Positions 1 through 9,815 are shown, counted from the first letter of the stretch. The stretch: 20,000 bases of DNA from Actinidia chinensis (GCA_009663005.1 CM018911.1:13025983-13045982), one strand, 5' to 3'. Numbers and translations are program-made. The notes: a model not told the origin generated them from the letters alone.

Positions 1-617
1 GGGTTTGTATAAATGGGTGCTGATGGGGCTTGGATACTATCAATCCCGCAATGTCTGATTATTTAATCTCACAATTTCTGATATAGAATAGGAGTCATTA
101 AATATTATTTCTCATTAAATAGAAATGAAGAAAAAGCATCATAAGCATAATTTAAAAGTTGCAAGTGAACTTGTAATAAAAGCTAATTATTTAAAAGCAC
201 AATCGAAAAACGTCAATATAAAATTCTCAAAATATATTTTTTTAACTTTTTAAAGAATTTCTTCTAGAGAAGCAAAAGTTTTTACCAATAATAGCACAAA
301 AGTGTTTGTAAAAAAAAAGTGCTAAAAACCGCGGCGGCCAAAAATCCTCTTAAATTGAGCATCCACATTCTATGTAAACATCATTTTTGGCTAATTTACC
401 TAGTAAAATTTCAAAAAGTTGTTCGTATGATGCTAGCCAAAATAACTCAAAAATTTAACCTTGTTACAGTTCCTAGTAAAAAATAATTAAAAATTATTTA
501 CTAGGTATTTATTTATTTTATGTATCTCTATTTTATTAAAATATAAATTATATTTTGCACGCTTGCACTTTTAACAAAAATATTTTTGGTAAAAAAGTAT
601 TTGTCGTCAAGACTTAA
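1..617. other. AT-rich non-coding flank
   Basis: I see no gene in this stretch. It is AT-rich, with homopolymer runs and stops in all frames. One clear structure is a hairpin at 472-505, where CCTAGTAAA is mirrored by TTTACTAGG around an A/T-rich centre. The CCTAGTAAAA motif also occurs alone near 399. The final five bases (613-617, CTTAA) are the left target-site copy of the solo LTR that follows. Confidence 0.6.
472..505. repeat. small AT-rich hairpin
   Basis: A near-perfect inverted repeat. The left arm opens CCTAGTAAA, the right arm closes TTTACTAGG, and AATAATT/AATTATT sit inside. It could be a foldback remnant of a small transposon. No transcription unit next to it suggests a terminator role. 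Confidence 0.5.
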
Positions 618-1820
618 TGTAATATCCCGACTTCAAAATATCTTTATTATAAAAATAAAAATTGTTGGACTTAAATTTAAGATATTTAATATATTTTAGG
701 GTTAAATTGAAAGATTAATAATTTTTGGATTAAAATTAAAGAAGATATTTAGATAATATAATTGTTTAAAAGTTTAAGGGTTTGAAGTGTAATTTTACAA
801 GTTAGTTTGGTGAGTCAAGAGTCAAGACACGCGTGGATTATTCTAAAGAAATGAGTGTCCTTTTATGTAACTTGGTAGTTCACCAAGACTAACAAGCACG
901 TGGCATGAATTATGGTATATAATTTACCATTCTTTTTTTCTGTGGTGGGTAAATAATGTAACAGAGAGAAGAAGAGTACGGAAATAGACAACAAAAGCCC
1001 CGAGAGGTTAGAAAGAGAGAAAGAAAACAGTCTTGGCCCAAACAGGCCACGCGGCATTTAATCTATGGGAGAGACAGAGACAAATTATTATGGCGTCGTA
1101 GTTAGCCTTGATTATAGAGGATAAGGTTATGACAAACGGTGAGTGAGATGGATTCGTACGGAAGTAAAATTTTAGTATGATGATTATGAGAGTCAGATCT
1201 TCATATAAATGTGTCCATTTCAATTTGAGGTAAGCAGGAGGTATACAATATATTTTCTAAAATTCCGGAAGTTATTTCTTAATTATCTAGTTTGTACTCT
1301 TTTTTGAGCGTGTGCTTCTGTTAAAATTCATGAATTTTATTTAGAATCCTGAGTGTATTGGACTAAAGTGCCATGGTATTGAATGGTATATGCGATTGGG
1401 TGAGCCCCGGTTAATAAACCTGGCACCGGGAAAGCCGAGAAAAAGCTAGGTGAGTGGGCGAGGGGGGCCGGCACCAGTCCTTAACAGGAACGACTGGGTA
1501 TGGGGTTTTTGATTGGAATATTGATTCATTGAACTCTTTTAAATTTGTTGTTGAGTCATTATTGATTCTTTGAGCATATTCCCGTCATATTGTATACTTC
1601 CCTATTTAAATTTTATTTATTTTTCAGGCGGACGGGGGAGTCCGGGTAGTGCCAGATGGGTCGGGAAAAAATTAGAAATTTAATAATGGATTTTTTTGTT
1701 TAATTATTTTGGAGCATGGATAAATAAAAATTGAATATTTGAGACTTTTAGCTCTCTGATTTGTATATTTGGAGATACGACTGCGAACTACCATTAACGG
1801 TCCGGGGCCGAGTCGTTACA
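618..1820 (+). mobile_element. solo LTR of an LTR retrotransposon
   Basis: The 1203-bp block begins TGTAATATCCCGAC and ends GAGTCGTTACA. These are the TG...CA ends and the TGTAA/TTACA inverted termini of plant LTRs; ends of the TGTAAC..GTTACA type are common in plant Ty3/Gypsy elements. It is flanked by a perfect 5-bp direct repeat, CTTAA, at 613-617 and 1821-1825, the size of an LTR-integrase target duplication. No primer-binding site, gag, pol or second LTR follows, so this is best explained by LTR-LTR recombination. The interior holds GC-rich patches (about 1400-1500 and 1625-1665) and TATA-like stretches near 1205, but no credible ORF. The superfamily assignment is inference; the orientation is arbitrary because both ends are symmetrical. 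Confidence 0.85.
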
Positions 1821-1825
1821 CTTAA

Positions 1826-2612
1826 ACTCCTAACTTCATGATTAGGAGGCTAAGCATTTGTCGCTTGAACTAATGACTCTCACTTGTTTAAGTTATGTCC
1901 AATTAGTATCCATTAATAAGTGTTGAAACAGTATAAACGCTTAAAAAATATGAATTTTGAAAAGAAAACTTATAAAATAAAATGAATAAATAAAAAAAAT
2001 AAAATTTTAATAGAATCGAGATATAATAGAAAAACTATTAGAGCGAGTGTTAAAATAAAAAAATATAAATTTTGAATTATAAATTTACTCAAATTTAACG
2101 GGTTTGACCTTAATTCTCTTATAAAAGTTTGTAACACAACTTGTAAGACAAACCTTTCACAAACTTCACATCACCAAGTAAATATCCACCTAACTAGTAG
2201 GCTAGTAGTAATCCCCTCTCTAGCTCTATTTTTTGTAATGCTTAAAAGTCAATTTTTTTTAAATTTATTATTAAAAAGACCAAAATTTTTTAATTTTTTT
2301 GTTTTTTTTGTTTTACTTTAACTAAAATTAAGCAAAAACAAAAAAATAAAAAAACCAAATTTTTTTTTTTTAAAAACTGGTACCAAACGGAGCCTTTGTT
2401 TCTCTCTGTCATACTATTGGGGCAGAAAACACCGAATTACAGCTGTTCACCCCAATACTTTTGCTGGCCCTACACTACAGTACTGATCTCATAGAAACTA
2501 CATTTTCTTTTCCTACAAAAATGTTGATCCCCAAGCCAAGCTCCCTCTCTCCTTTCTGCTTTGTTTCCCTGCACTGTAAAACCATAGGAGTCAAAATTCA
2601 GGTAGTAATACA
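1826..2612. other. AT-rich intergenic stretch, no gene seen
   Basis: Long A and T runs (about 1925-2060 and 2245-2380) are followed by a more mixed stretch from 2400. Two short overlapping ORFs on opposite strands in 2461-2703 show no recognisable domain, and I do not consider them genes. Confidence 0.5.
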
Positions 2613-2690
2613 CACTACAAGAAAAATTGCATTTATCAGCGTTTTTTATTCTGGTGCTTCTTGAACGTAGCTTAATAGCCAGCGTTGTCT
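2613..2690 (+). mobile_element. possible CACTA (En/Spm) transposon terminus
   Basis: The sequence CACTACAAGAAAAATTGC at 2613 matches the typical terminal motif of plant CACTA DNA transposons, which begin CACTACAAGAAAA. Subterminal AGCG-containing motifs follow (ATCAGCG near 2635, CCAGCG near 2680), a feature often seen in this superfamily. I could not find the opposite end (TTCTTGTAGTG) anywhere downstream, nor a 3-bp target duplication. If real, it is a truncated end, and its inner limit is only a guess. Confidence 0.35.
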
Positions 2691-3007
2691 GAGAGGGCCA
2701 CAAGTTTAACTTGCCAATACGACACCGTTTAGTATTTCTGATTAATAATAGGGGTTCTTGGGCCTAACTCCTGTTGAGGCCTAAACCTTTCAGATAAATT
2801 CCTACCATTTTAAATAGGTAATTGGAGCTCCTAAAAGTCAAATAATACCAAAACTGTTCTTATATGTCTACGGCCCCTTTTAATGATTCCTAATTTTTTT
2901 TTAACTTCCCCTCCAATCTGATCCCATATTTTTTTGCATCATCTCATATTTTTTTTCCCCAAAATAATCTCTGATCAAATTCATATCGTGCTTATTAATT
3001 TTCATTT
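2691..3007. other. intergenic stretch, nothing recognised
   Basis: Mixed then AT-rich sequence between the possible CACTA end and the 3' flank of GSTU copy B. No open frame, RNA gene or repeat was recognised. Confidence 0.45.
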
Positions 3008-3394
3008 TTGTTTTGCAAAAACTATAAGAATTTTGTTTTAGTGAAAGTAACCAACTCAAAGTCAGCTTCTGATTTTGCCCATAATTTCCCATTTTTTCCT
3101 CTTTCCTTTTCACCAACTCATGGGCAAATTAGTAACTACGTATACAAATCTTGTTATAACTTTCTTGCAAAAAATTCATTTCAATCGATTATATACAAAA
3201 AAATAAAATTTTCTTCTTTCACTTTCACTTTCCATTGTAATTCCCACTTCAATCATATGCAGTCTTAAGGGTTTGTGATACCACTTGACAAGTCTATTTC
3301 ATAACCTTCAGCAAAACCACCTCTTTTCCAGATAACAACTGACATTTATTTTGATTTTTATTAAGTGAAGCAAGTGAAAAACAAACAACCCAAT
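3008..3394 (-). repeat. duplicated 3' flank of GSTU copy B
   Basis: This non-coding stretch lies just downstream, on the minus strand, of the GSTU exon-2 scrap. It resembles the DNA downstream of copy A (3640-3962) and copy C (10610-10960). Shared landmarks read on the plus strand are TTTTGCCCATAATTT (near 3073 and 3661), CACTTTCCATYGTAATT (near 3227 and 3769), and AAGYRAAGCAAGTGAAAA just before the stop codon. Homology outside the exon means the copies arose by duplication of genomic segments, not by retroposition of spliced RNA. Confidence 0.6.
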
Positions 3395-3590
3395 TTAAAA
3401 ATTTCTATAATCAACCTTTGTTTCTTTTATTTGCGTGTGGAAATAAACATCCATCGTATCTCTGGTTGGTAAATCTTCGTTGATAACTGGGTAATTGAGA
3501 AAATTTGAATCCAAGCATTGGTACATGGGAATTAGACAGGATCTAGAATTGTCATGGACCCAACAGACAGACTCCCAAAATAAAACTTTC
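3395..3590 (-). pseudogene. tau-class glutathione S-transferase fragment (copy B, exon-2 C-terminus)
   Basis: On the minus strand this encodes only the last third of a plant tau-class GST. NFLNYPVINEDLPTRD and MDVYFH correspond to the C-terminal helix region (NFLNHPIIKENLPPRD...VVYFH in copy A). Just upstream, a different frame reads a GSMTILDP-like segment, so at least one frameshift separates the two parts, near 3520-3530. Similarity ends close to the position of the VWEEV motif, near 3580-3590; the rest of exon 2 and all of exon 1 are missing. No promoter or start codon is associated. GSTUs conjugate glutathione to xenobiotics and stress metabolites in the cytosol; this scrap cannot. It lies in the same orientation as copy A just upstream, as expected for a tandem array. 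The identification rests on motif similarity to copy A. Confidence 0.75.
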
Positions 3591-3962
3591 GAAAAGTACA
3601 GGAAAGTCAGTTTCTTGGACAATGCTGATCATCATGGTTACATGGCTAGTTGGTTTCCTATTTTGCCCATAATTTTTCTTGCAAGTTTGTTGTAAAAAAA
3701 TTCTTTAAACAAAATGGATAAAAGAAAATAAATTTTCCTTATTCTTTCACTTCAATCTCTATCATTTTCACTTTCCATCGTAATTTTCATGTTAATCATA
3801 CGCAGTCCTAAAGTTTTGTAGTACCACGTGCAAATCTACTTCATACATCAAAGTGAATCAACCACTTTTTCAGAGATAAAAGTATATATGACATACATTT
3901 ATTCCGACTTTTATTAAGTAAAGCAAGTGAAAACCAACAGCTCGATTTTTAAATTTCTACAA
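3591..3962. other. 3' flank of GSTU copy A
   Basis: No gene was seen. From about 3650 the sequence resembles the 3' flanks of copies B and C (TTTTGCCCATAATTT, then CACTTTCCATCGTAATTTTC, then the CAAGTGAAAA landmark before the stop). About 60 bases next to the truncated end of copy B (3591-3650) have no counterpart and mark the duplication junction. Confidence 0.55.
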
Positions 3963-4337
3963 TCAACCCTTTCTAGAGGAGGCTATGAGGGCAGCAATTT
4001 CTTTGCTGCGCTTGTGGAAATAAACAACCATCTCGTCTCTAGGAGGTAAATTTTCCTTGATAATTGGATGATTGAGAAAATTTTCCATCCAAACAATGGT
4101 ACATGGGAATTGGATTGGATCTAGAATTATCATGGACCCAACTTCTTCCCAAACAGGCAGCCAATAAGCGATCCATCCCAGTGCAAGATCCAAATACCCA
4201 ATATTTTGCCCTCCAAAGAACTTGGCCTTCCCTTTGAGCTCTTCTTCTATTTTCTCCAAGGCCTCTATGGATGAGTTAAGGGCTTTTTCCTTTTCATCTC
4301 CTTGGGAGCACATAGCCAACCACGCACTGTCCATAAG
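3963..4337 (-). CDS. intact exon 2 of tau-class glutathione S-transferase (copy A)
   Basis: A 125-codon open exon ending in TGA encodes the alpha-helical C-terminal domain of a plant tau-class GST. In exon numbering, LMDSAW (1-6) starts the domain, KFFGG is near 39-43, IGYLDLALGWIAYW near 46-59, VWEEVGSM near 62-69, and the tail NFLNHPIIKENLPPRD leads to VVYFHKRSKEIAAL. This domain forms the hydrophobic-substrate pocket in GSTs. It is preceded on the minus strand by a good acceptor (TATATAG, AG at 4339-4338), and the exon starts in phase 0, as expected for the single conserved GSTU intron. There are no frameshifts or stops. It would be translated only if joined to a working exon 1, and the exon 1 here is broken, so this is an intact exon in a probable pseudogene. 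The methionine three bases into the exon is not a believable start. Confidence 0.85.
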   Translation of the reverse strand, partial: LMDSAWLAMCSQGDEKEKALNSSIEALEKIEEELKGKAKFFGGQNIGYLDLALGWIAYWLPVWEEVGSMIILDPIQFPCTIVWMENFLNHPIIKENLPPRDEMVVYFHKRSKEIAALIASSRKG

Positions 4338-5149
4338 CTATATATCACAAACACACACCAACAGCTGTTAGCCTGCTACCATTAATTCAAACAATTTTTT
4401 TTGGGCTAAGCCAAAAATGGTTAGGAGGGGACGACTAGTGTGACTTTCTTCTATAGGCGGCGGCACTATAGAAATTGAATGACAATGAGAACTATGTTAC
4501 AGGCACAATTCAAAGACGATTGACCATAGCTACTTCCTATCCCCACTGAAACACTAACAAACACCTAAACCAAAATATAAAAAATAATTTTGAGCACTTC
4601 TCATTACAAGATTGGAGAATCTTTCACATCCCAAACCGGGAGTAAGCCAATGCCGCTAGACCTCCATCCGCAGTGGTACCATGAATTCAAACATGGATAA
4701 ATTACATGTATGCTCCGTAAAGTATGTGTTCCTTGTAACTCTAGTCCTTAGATTTTATTTGCTGATCTAATCCCTAAAGTTTCCTCTGAGTCAAAATGAT
4801 CATAGCTATTTCAACTGGGTTGACGATAAAATGGACTATATATATATATATATATTCACTGTCAATCAAAGTTTTCAAAATTTCAAATGAATATTTCAGA
4901 TTCAATTGTGCATATGAATCCTAATATCCTACGTAATCAAGTAAATTTGAATTATTCATTTTGAATTCTGAAAAAAAAAATTGGTCCAAATACCGAACCG
5001 TCGCATCGCCGTGTTATAGAAAATATAAGTTATTAATCTCTGTATATGAATAACCAATTTCAATGAGTAAATCTAACACCATAACGGAACAAAAAAGAGA
5101 AAATTGAAAAAACAGATGTTAACAAAAATTAAATCAAGTAAATCATCAC
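4338..5149 (-). other. intron of GSTU copy A
   Basis: Non-coding stretch between the two GSTU exons. The minus-strand boundaries are GTGATG at 5149 and TATATAG at 4338. It includes a TA dinucleotide run (4837-4855) and otherwise AT-rich sequence with no ORF. At about 810 bp it is long for a GSTU intron, so a small insertion is possible, but I could not define one. Confidence 0.7.
4837..4855. repeat. TA microsatellite
   Basis: A run of alternating T and A of about 19 bases inside the GSTU copy A intron. Confidence 0.9.
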
Positions 5150-5379
5150 CTTCTCCTCAGCAACCGTAGCCCAAACTTTGCTTTGGCTCTGTAACAAGGC
5201 TTTGTGGCAACAAGGGGCAGTTTTCCAAGTCTCATCAATGTACTATCGATCACAAAGGACTCAATATAAAATTTTGGAAAATGAAAAGAACAGAGTAATT
5301 TCTGTGGATAGGGTGTTCAGCTCCAGAAGCAGAGGAATCTTTTTGGCTTCATCGCCCCCGGGTCGTTCCCCCCGCTGTA

Positions 5380-5428
5380 GCCCCCCCCCCCTCCTCCGTT
5401 CCCCCACCTCCCCCCCCCCCCCCCCCCC
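5380..5428. repeat. poly-C/CT low-complexity tract inside GSTU exon 1
   Basis: Two long C homopolymers (about 12 at 5380-5391 and 19 at 5410-5428) lie either side of a CT-rich spacer. They sit where exon 1 of a GSTU should encode the NKSPLLL/YNPVHKK region. On the plus strand this produces a false proline-rich ORF (5178-5534), which I do not regard as a gene. Homopolymers this long are prone to sequencing error. Confidence 0.85.
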
Positions 5429-5531
5429 TGAAGATGCTTCTTCAATGAACTCATTACTCAACACCCTTCAGTTCAGAGCCCAACTCACTCTCAAACAAAT
5501 GGGCGCACCAGAATCCCACAAGCTTTGCCAT

Positions 5532-6903
5532 TGAGAGAGAGGAGCAGAGAGGAGATGGATTATGTGCGGTGCATAATGCTAGCAAAGTGGTTCAGTATTA
5601 AGTATTGTCTGTAGGCACGCTGGGTTTCGGTCAGGGAGTTTGCAAAATGTTAGACCGCAATTTGACAAGTTGGGATGGTTTAGGTCACGGCTTACGCAAT
5701 CCTTTCACTATTTTTTACTTACAATTCTTATGTTGACTGTCAAATAACTTAAATTTTTAAACTATGTATTTTGGCACCCTTCTTTTTTTTTAATTGCACT
5801 CATTTTTATTTTTATTAGGAAAATATAAACAGAAAATTAGGATAAATTCAACCTAATAAAGACAAAAAAAATGCCAATTAAAAAAATTAAGTGGTTAAAA
5901 TCGTTAGCAAATTTTGATTTTTACCTAAATTTGTTCTGTTAGAATAACAAATTGCCTCCTTTATCCTGCATTCTATTTCATTCTTCTCTACATTATGCTT
6001 AATTTAGAATTTATTTAAAAATTAAATAATAAAATAAAAAAATAACGTGGATTTAATAAAGGTTGATCTATTTCCACCAGCCTATTCGGCATTCATAAGA
6101 AACATCTTTTCTTTCAAACAATGCAACAAGTGCATGCCTAAATGCGTACCTCCTGTCCACTAAAAAGGCGTTTGGGTCTTAGAATTTTTTTATATAGTTT
6201 TTATTGTATTTAGAAGATTTTAGAAGGGGGTCTGGAGTGTTAAATATACAATTTATTCATAATGAATTTAAAAAGGTTTTTGAAGTAATCTACAATATTT
6301 AAAGTTTTGAGAGAAAATAATGAGATTGCATTGGGCTAATTAATCTGTCAAATTGGTTTTAAAAGTTTTCTAAAAGCAAGGTACAGGTCGATGGTTAGGT
6401 TACAGCTATAAGAAAAAAATCTATTTTTATTTGGATTCTTATTAAGGAAGGGCTTAATATTTTTAGTAAAAAAAATAGTTTTAAGTTAAGGAGATTAAAG
6501 AGCCTATAAATATATTAGTAATGTCTGTGCCAAAGGGCACTATACCAAAAAAAATAAATAATTCACATCTTAGATTAAAAAACCAAGCTATTTATATTAT
6601 AGATAGTGGGTTTAGAATATTCAAAAATATGTGTATATATATGATAGATTTTTTGGGTCCTTATTATGATAAGTATTAAATATTTATTGTGTATTCAAAG
6701 ATGGTAAAAATATTGAGAGAAAGTAAGTGTAAGAAAGATATCAAAAAATTAGAATAAGAAAATGAACGTATAAAAATAACTTCCTTCTATTTGAGATAGT
6801 TTTTTTTTCTGCTGGTATTTTTTCATTTTTTATTGGTCTTTAAGTAAATATTTTTCACTAATTAATCAATATTTTAGACTTTGTTTTTCTTTCTATTGAT
6901 CAA
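5532..6903. other. AT-rich spacer upstream of GSTU copy A
   Basis: No gene was recognised. The first ~170 bases would be the promoter side of GSTU copy A on the minus strand; I see GA-rich sequence there but no convincing TATA box. The rest is AT-rich with scattered T and A runs and no ORF of note. Confidence 0.5.
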
Positions 6904-7011
6904 AAGAGTCTAAAAATATAAAAAATATGATAATTTAAGAGAAATTCACTAAAAATAAAACAAAAAATTATTTTATCTGCCAATTAATATTTTTTATATT
7001 TTTAGACTCTT
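6904..7011. repeat. inverted repeat with perfect 25-bp arms
   Basis: The left arm (6904-6928, starting AAGAGTCTAAAAATAT) is exactly the reverse complement of the right arm (6987-7011, ending ATTTTTAGACTCTT), with a 58-base spacer. Weaker complementarity continues outward: TTTTTATTGGTCTTT near 6828 against AAAATCAATAAAAATTT near 7050. The symmetrical region may therefore span about 6800-7095. This is the structure of a small foldback transposon (MITE); I could not define a target duplication. Confidence 0.7.
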
Positions 7012-9188
7012 ATCTTAAAAATAAACTAAAATAATATAAAAGTTTGATCAAAAATCAATAAAAATTTAGTAACTACAAAAAATCAAAAATGGGGGAGAAA
7101 AGAAAGGCGTGTAGTTTCATTTTTTTGTGGGTTCCACTAAAAATAATCTAGATCGATAAAACATATGCCAACTTTAAAATTTTTTTTTGCCATTGGCTCA
7201 TAACTATATGGGGCTCCTATATTTGAAAAGAAGAAAGTGATAGTTTTGTGTGGGAGTCTTAGGTGAAATCTCAGTGTATTTTATTACCTCAAAATAATGT
7301 CAACCATAGATATGGAGGATATGTTTTGAATTCCAATTTTTGTGTTTTATATCCATAGATGAGGAACGTAACCTAATTGATAGAGAGAGGCCAACCATAT
7401 TGTTCAACTATACTTTTGTGTACTTGAGAGATTTGAGAGAAATCATTAAGTTTCATAGTCTTTTTATCAAGAGCTCTCTCAATGGGTTCATGAATTAATA
7501 TGTATCCAACTATGAAGTACTTTGGACTTGATCAAAGGCGGGCGCATTATAAGTTCAATTTTGTGGAGGATTTCAGAAACGATTGAGAATGTAACACTCC
7601 AATCATTCATCTATTGAAGTCTAGATAGTAGACTCGGTCAGTATAAGGAAAACACACCAGCAGTTTGAGGATGCGACACATAGGCGTGGGATTCGGTTAG
7701 ATTTTTTAGATTTGATTTATGTAAATGTTAACTTTATTTTGCATAGGAATTGGTTAGTCGGACTTACCTGGTAGCTTTGTCCTACTTGAAAGTTAACATA
7801 AAAACTCGAATGTCTCTTTTTATGTGCATAATTACTTTTATTGTTGCAATTCATTGTATGAGTATTAAACTTCCCCCCCAACATCCAATAAAGGGGCAAT
7901 TCAGTGTTGGTCTTGTATTTTTAAAAGACCAAGTTTAACCCTTGCTTCTCTTGCGGTAAGACAACAATATTTATTTAGTCATATATGAATCTAATATTCA
8001 ACTATAAAGCCTTATACTACTATCAATAAATGGCGTGAGTTACCAATACTCTACTTTGATGGAAATTGAGTTCTAATTGAGTAAGAAAACTAGTATGTTT
8101 ATAAAAACCATTCAATCTTTTTCATCAACTAAGGATACTAAAAATAGAGACGAGTCATTTTTCTACCAAACTACAAATCAAGGCCAAACCTGAATTTCTT
8201 GGGGCCTAAGCAAGTTTGTAAATAGGGCCCTCAATATTTTTGAATTTGTTTAAAAGATACCTGTAAACGTTAAAAAGGACATCATTATATGAAAATTTGA
8301 AGCATATAAAAACCATTTGACTTGTACAAGGAGAAGAGAGAGAAGAAGAAAGAAGAATATTGGTGTGCACATCAAACGAACATAGCTAAACGGTTTATAT
8401 TGACATAATTAAAGATTAATGTTTTAATAAGAAAAACCAACCTAACGGTTTTGTAGTAAATTGGTCAATTTTTGAATTTTGGTAAGAAATATTATTGTGT
8501 AAAATATGTGCACATTTTCACTCAGTAAGCCATTTTATACAGACATGAATTGGGATTCTCTTAGTAGAGATTGAAAAAGTTGGTGGTGTTAAAAAAAAAT
8601 TTCAACACTTAGAGTGTAGTTGAGATAGTTTAAAACTCTAGGCGTAATTTAATACAAAAGGTATTAATTGAAAAAAAAAAAATCTTCAAGTGACACATAG
8701 ACTCGAAACGTGGAACTTGGAGGATAATATTACAGGTTAGCAATTATACATTTATGTTTCACTTTTTTATAGATTATAAATTGTAAGTGAAAAATAGTTT
8801 GTTGGTTTTTGTTGAATTGGGGCCCCAAATTTGGGCTCTTAAGGTGGGCCTAAAGCATAGGTTGAATTGACTTCAAGCGGCAAGCCGAGTTTGACAAATT
8901 AGAGATTAAAGTTTTAGGGTTAAATATCAGACCAATCAATTATAGATTATGTAAGTTTGCGATAATGAATTCGGGTACGTTGGTATTGAATATTTATTTC
9001 CGTTTTATGATTTATTTGGCGAATCATCATATTTCACAATTCGTAAGTTATGAGTTGTTAATTGGTAACAACATTAAGATTAATATATATTTTTTCTCAA
9101 AGTAGAAAAATTATTATATTTTCAGATTCTTTCATTCAAACAAACCAAAAAATATATAAAAAAATTAATCTGATAATAATAATAAAAA
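7012..9188. other. long AT-rich intergenic stretch, no gene
   Basis: About 2.2 kb without a supportable gene. Short opposing ORFs at 7717-7938 are each about 60 codons with no recognisable domain. Two GC-rich islands contain GGGGCC-type motifs (8198-8230 and 8818-8860) in otherwise AT-rich DNA, and an AGAAG-rich purine run lies near 8330-8360. These islands resemble scars of DNA transposons, but I could not define ends. Confidence 0.5.
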
Positions 9189-9231
9189 CTGGCCTTCCCT
9201 TGAGCTCTCCTGTCTTCTCTAAGTTCTCTAG
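9189..9231 (-). pseudogene. possible GSTU exon-2 scrap (copy D)
   Basis: About 43 bases (plus strand CTGGCCTTCCCTTGAGCTCT and onward) resemble the part of copy A exon 2 near 4215-4266 that encodes EALEKIEEELKGKAK, at roughly three matches in four by eye with small gaps. Similarity is not evident on either side. It lies between copies A and C in the expected orientation, which fits a largely erased array member, but the match is short and could be chance. Confidence 0.35.
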
Positions 9232-9340
9232 CAAAACGGGAACGAAAACACCCCAAAAAGATGGGTGCAGAATTAGTGAAGAAATGAAACCAGATGTGTG
9301 TTTTTGTTGTGACAGAGAGTAATTAGATGATGCGGATAAC

Positions 9341-9815
9341 ACAGCCAAAAGATACATGGAGAATCGGGGCGTCGTTATGCCGCGTGTGGTTAAATTTTAA
9401 TCGCTATGACTTTTTCTTTGGTAACTAGTTTTTCTATTATAATATATTTTCAGACGGAAAAGCTAGCGACGAGGCGAATGCCCAGGAAACCGCCAAAAAA
9501 AAAATGCTTCTAAGGATGATTTCGGCCCATTTATTAGTATTTTGGGATTGTTTTTTAAGGGTTTTCGTAAGTTTTTCTTTTAATTTCTTTTCAGGTTTGT
9601 CCCGGGCCCTAGGAGTTTTGTACAAACATTATTTATACTCTTATTTATGACGTTTTCAACAGTTATTTAATATAAATAGTTATATGCAAGTTGCATGTTT
9701 GCCCCAATAGTTTGATATCCTTGACGAATCATGAACACTGATGACTTCTGTTTTTTTGCATGATATTACTGAATAACAGGTTGAGTGAGAATCCAAAACC
9801 GGCATTCTTCAAATT
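9341..9815 (+). mobile_element. LTR-like dispersed repeat, copy 1
   Basis: First of three diverged copies of one repeat family, all in the same orientation. Shared landmarks in order are TGGAGA, GTCGTTATGCCCGCG, AAATTTTAATCG, TTATAATATATTTT, GACGAGGCGAA, GTATTTTGGG, TTTGTCCCGGGCCCTAG, TATTTATACTCTTATTT, a TTTGCCCCAATAGTTTGATA-like stretch, and AATAACAGGTTGAG. The TATTTATACTC segment is TATA-like, and the overall size and layout suit a retrotransposon LTR. I cannot identify TG...CA ends or a target duplication, so the family assignment is inference. A possible ORF antisense to it (9437-9625) is a by-product of base composition. Confidence 0.6.

Larger units (their letters stand above)
3963..5531 (-). 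pseudogene. tau-class glutathione S-transferase, two-exon copy A with broken exon 1
   Basis: Exon 1 (5531 down to 5150) starts ATG with MAKLVGFW..., the usual GSTU opening, and reads on to ELKGVE. The frame then breaks near 5455; one base out of frame, YEFIEEASS continues. A G-rich tract (C on the plus strand, 5380-5428) replaces the usual NKSPLLLKYNP region. KKIPLLL, SFVI, YIDETWKTAP and WATVAEEK, all typical of GSTU exon 1, follow in several frames. The active-site serine normally found two residues after FW is alanine here (FWCA). The exon ends AAG|GT with donor GTGATG at 5149. The 812-bp intron (5149-4338) contains a TA microsatellite near 4837-4855, and exon 2 is intact. The gene layout (one phase-0 intron) is that of the family, which makes about 220-residue cytosolic detoxification enzymes. 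I infer a unitary pseudogene, unless the exon-1 defects near the homopolymers are sequencing or assembly errors. Confidence 0.85.

Noticed and set aside
863..1223. Two short overlapping minus-strand ORFs
   Set aside because: Both lie inside the solo LTR and have no domain or splice context.
5178..5534. 118-residue proline-rich plus-strand ORF
   Set aside because: It is the antisense of GSTU exon 1; the proline run comes only from the C homopolymers.
8198..8860. GGGGCC-type motifs at two places, suggestive of a hAT-like element
   Set aside because: The motifs are in the same general orientation rather than clearly inverted, and I found no target duplication.
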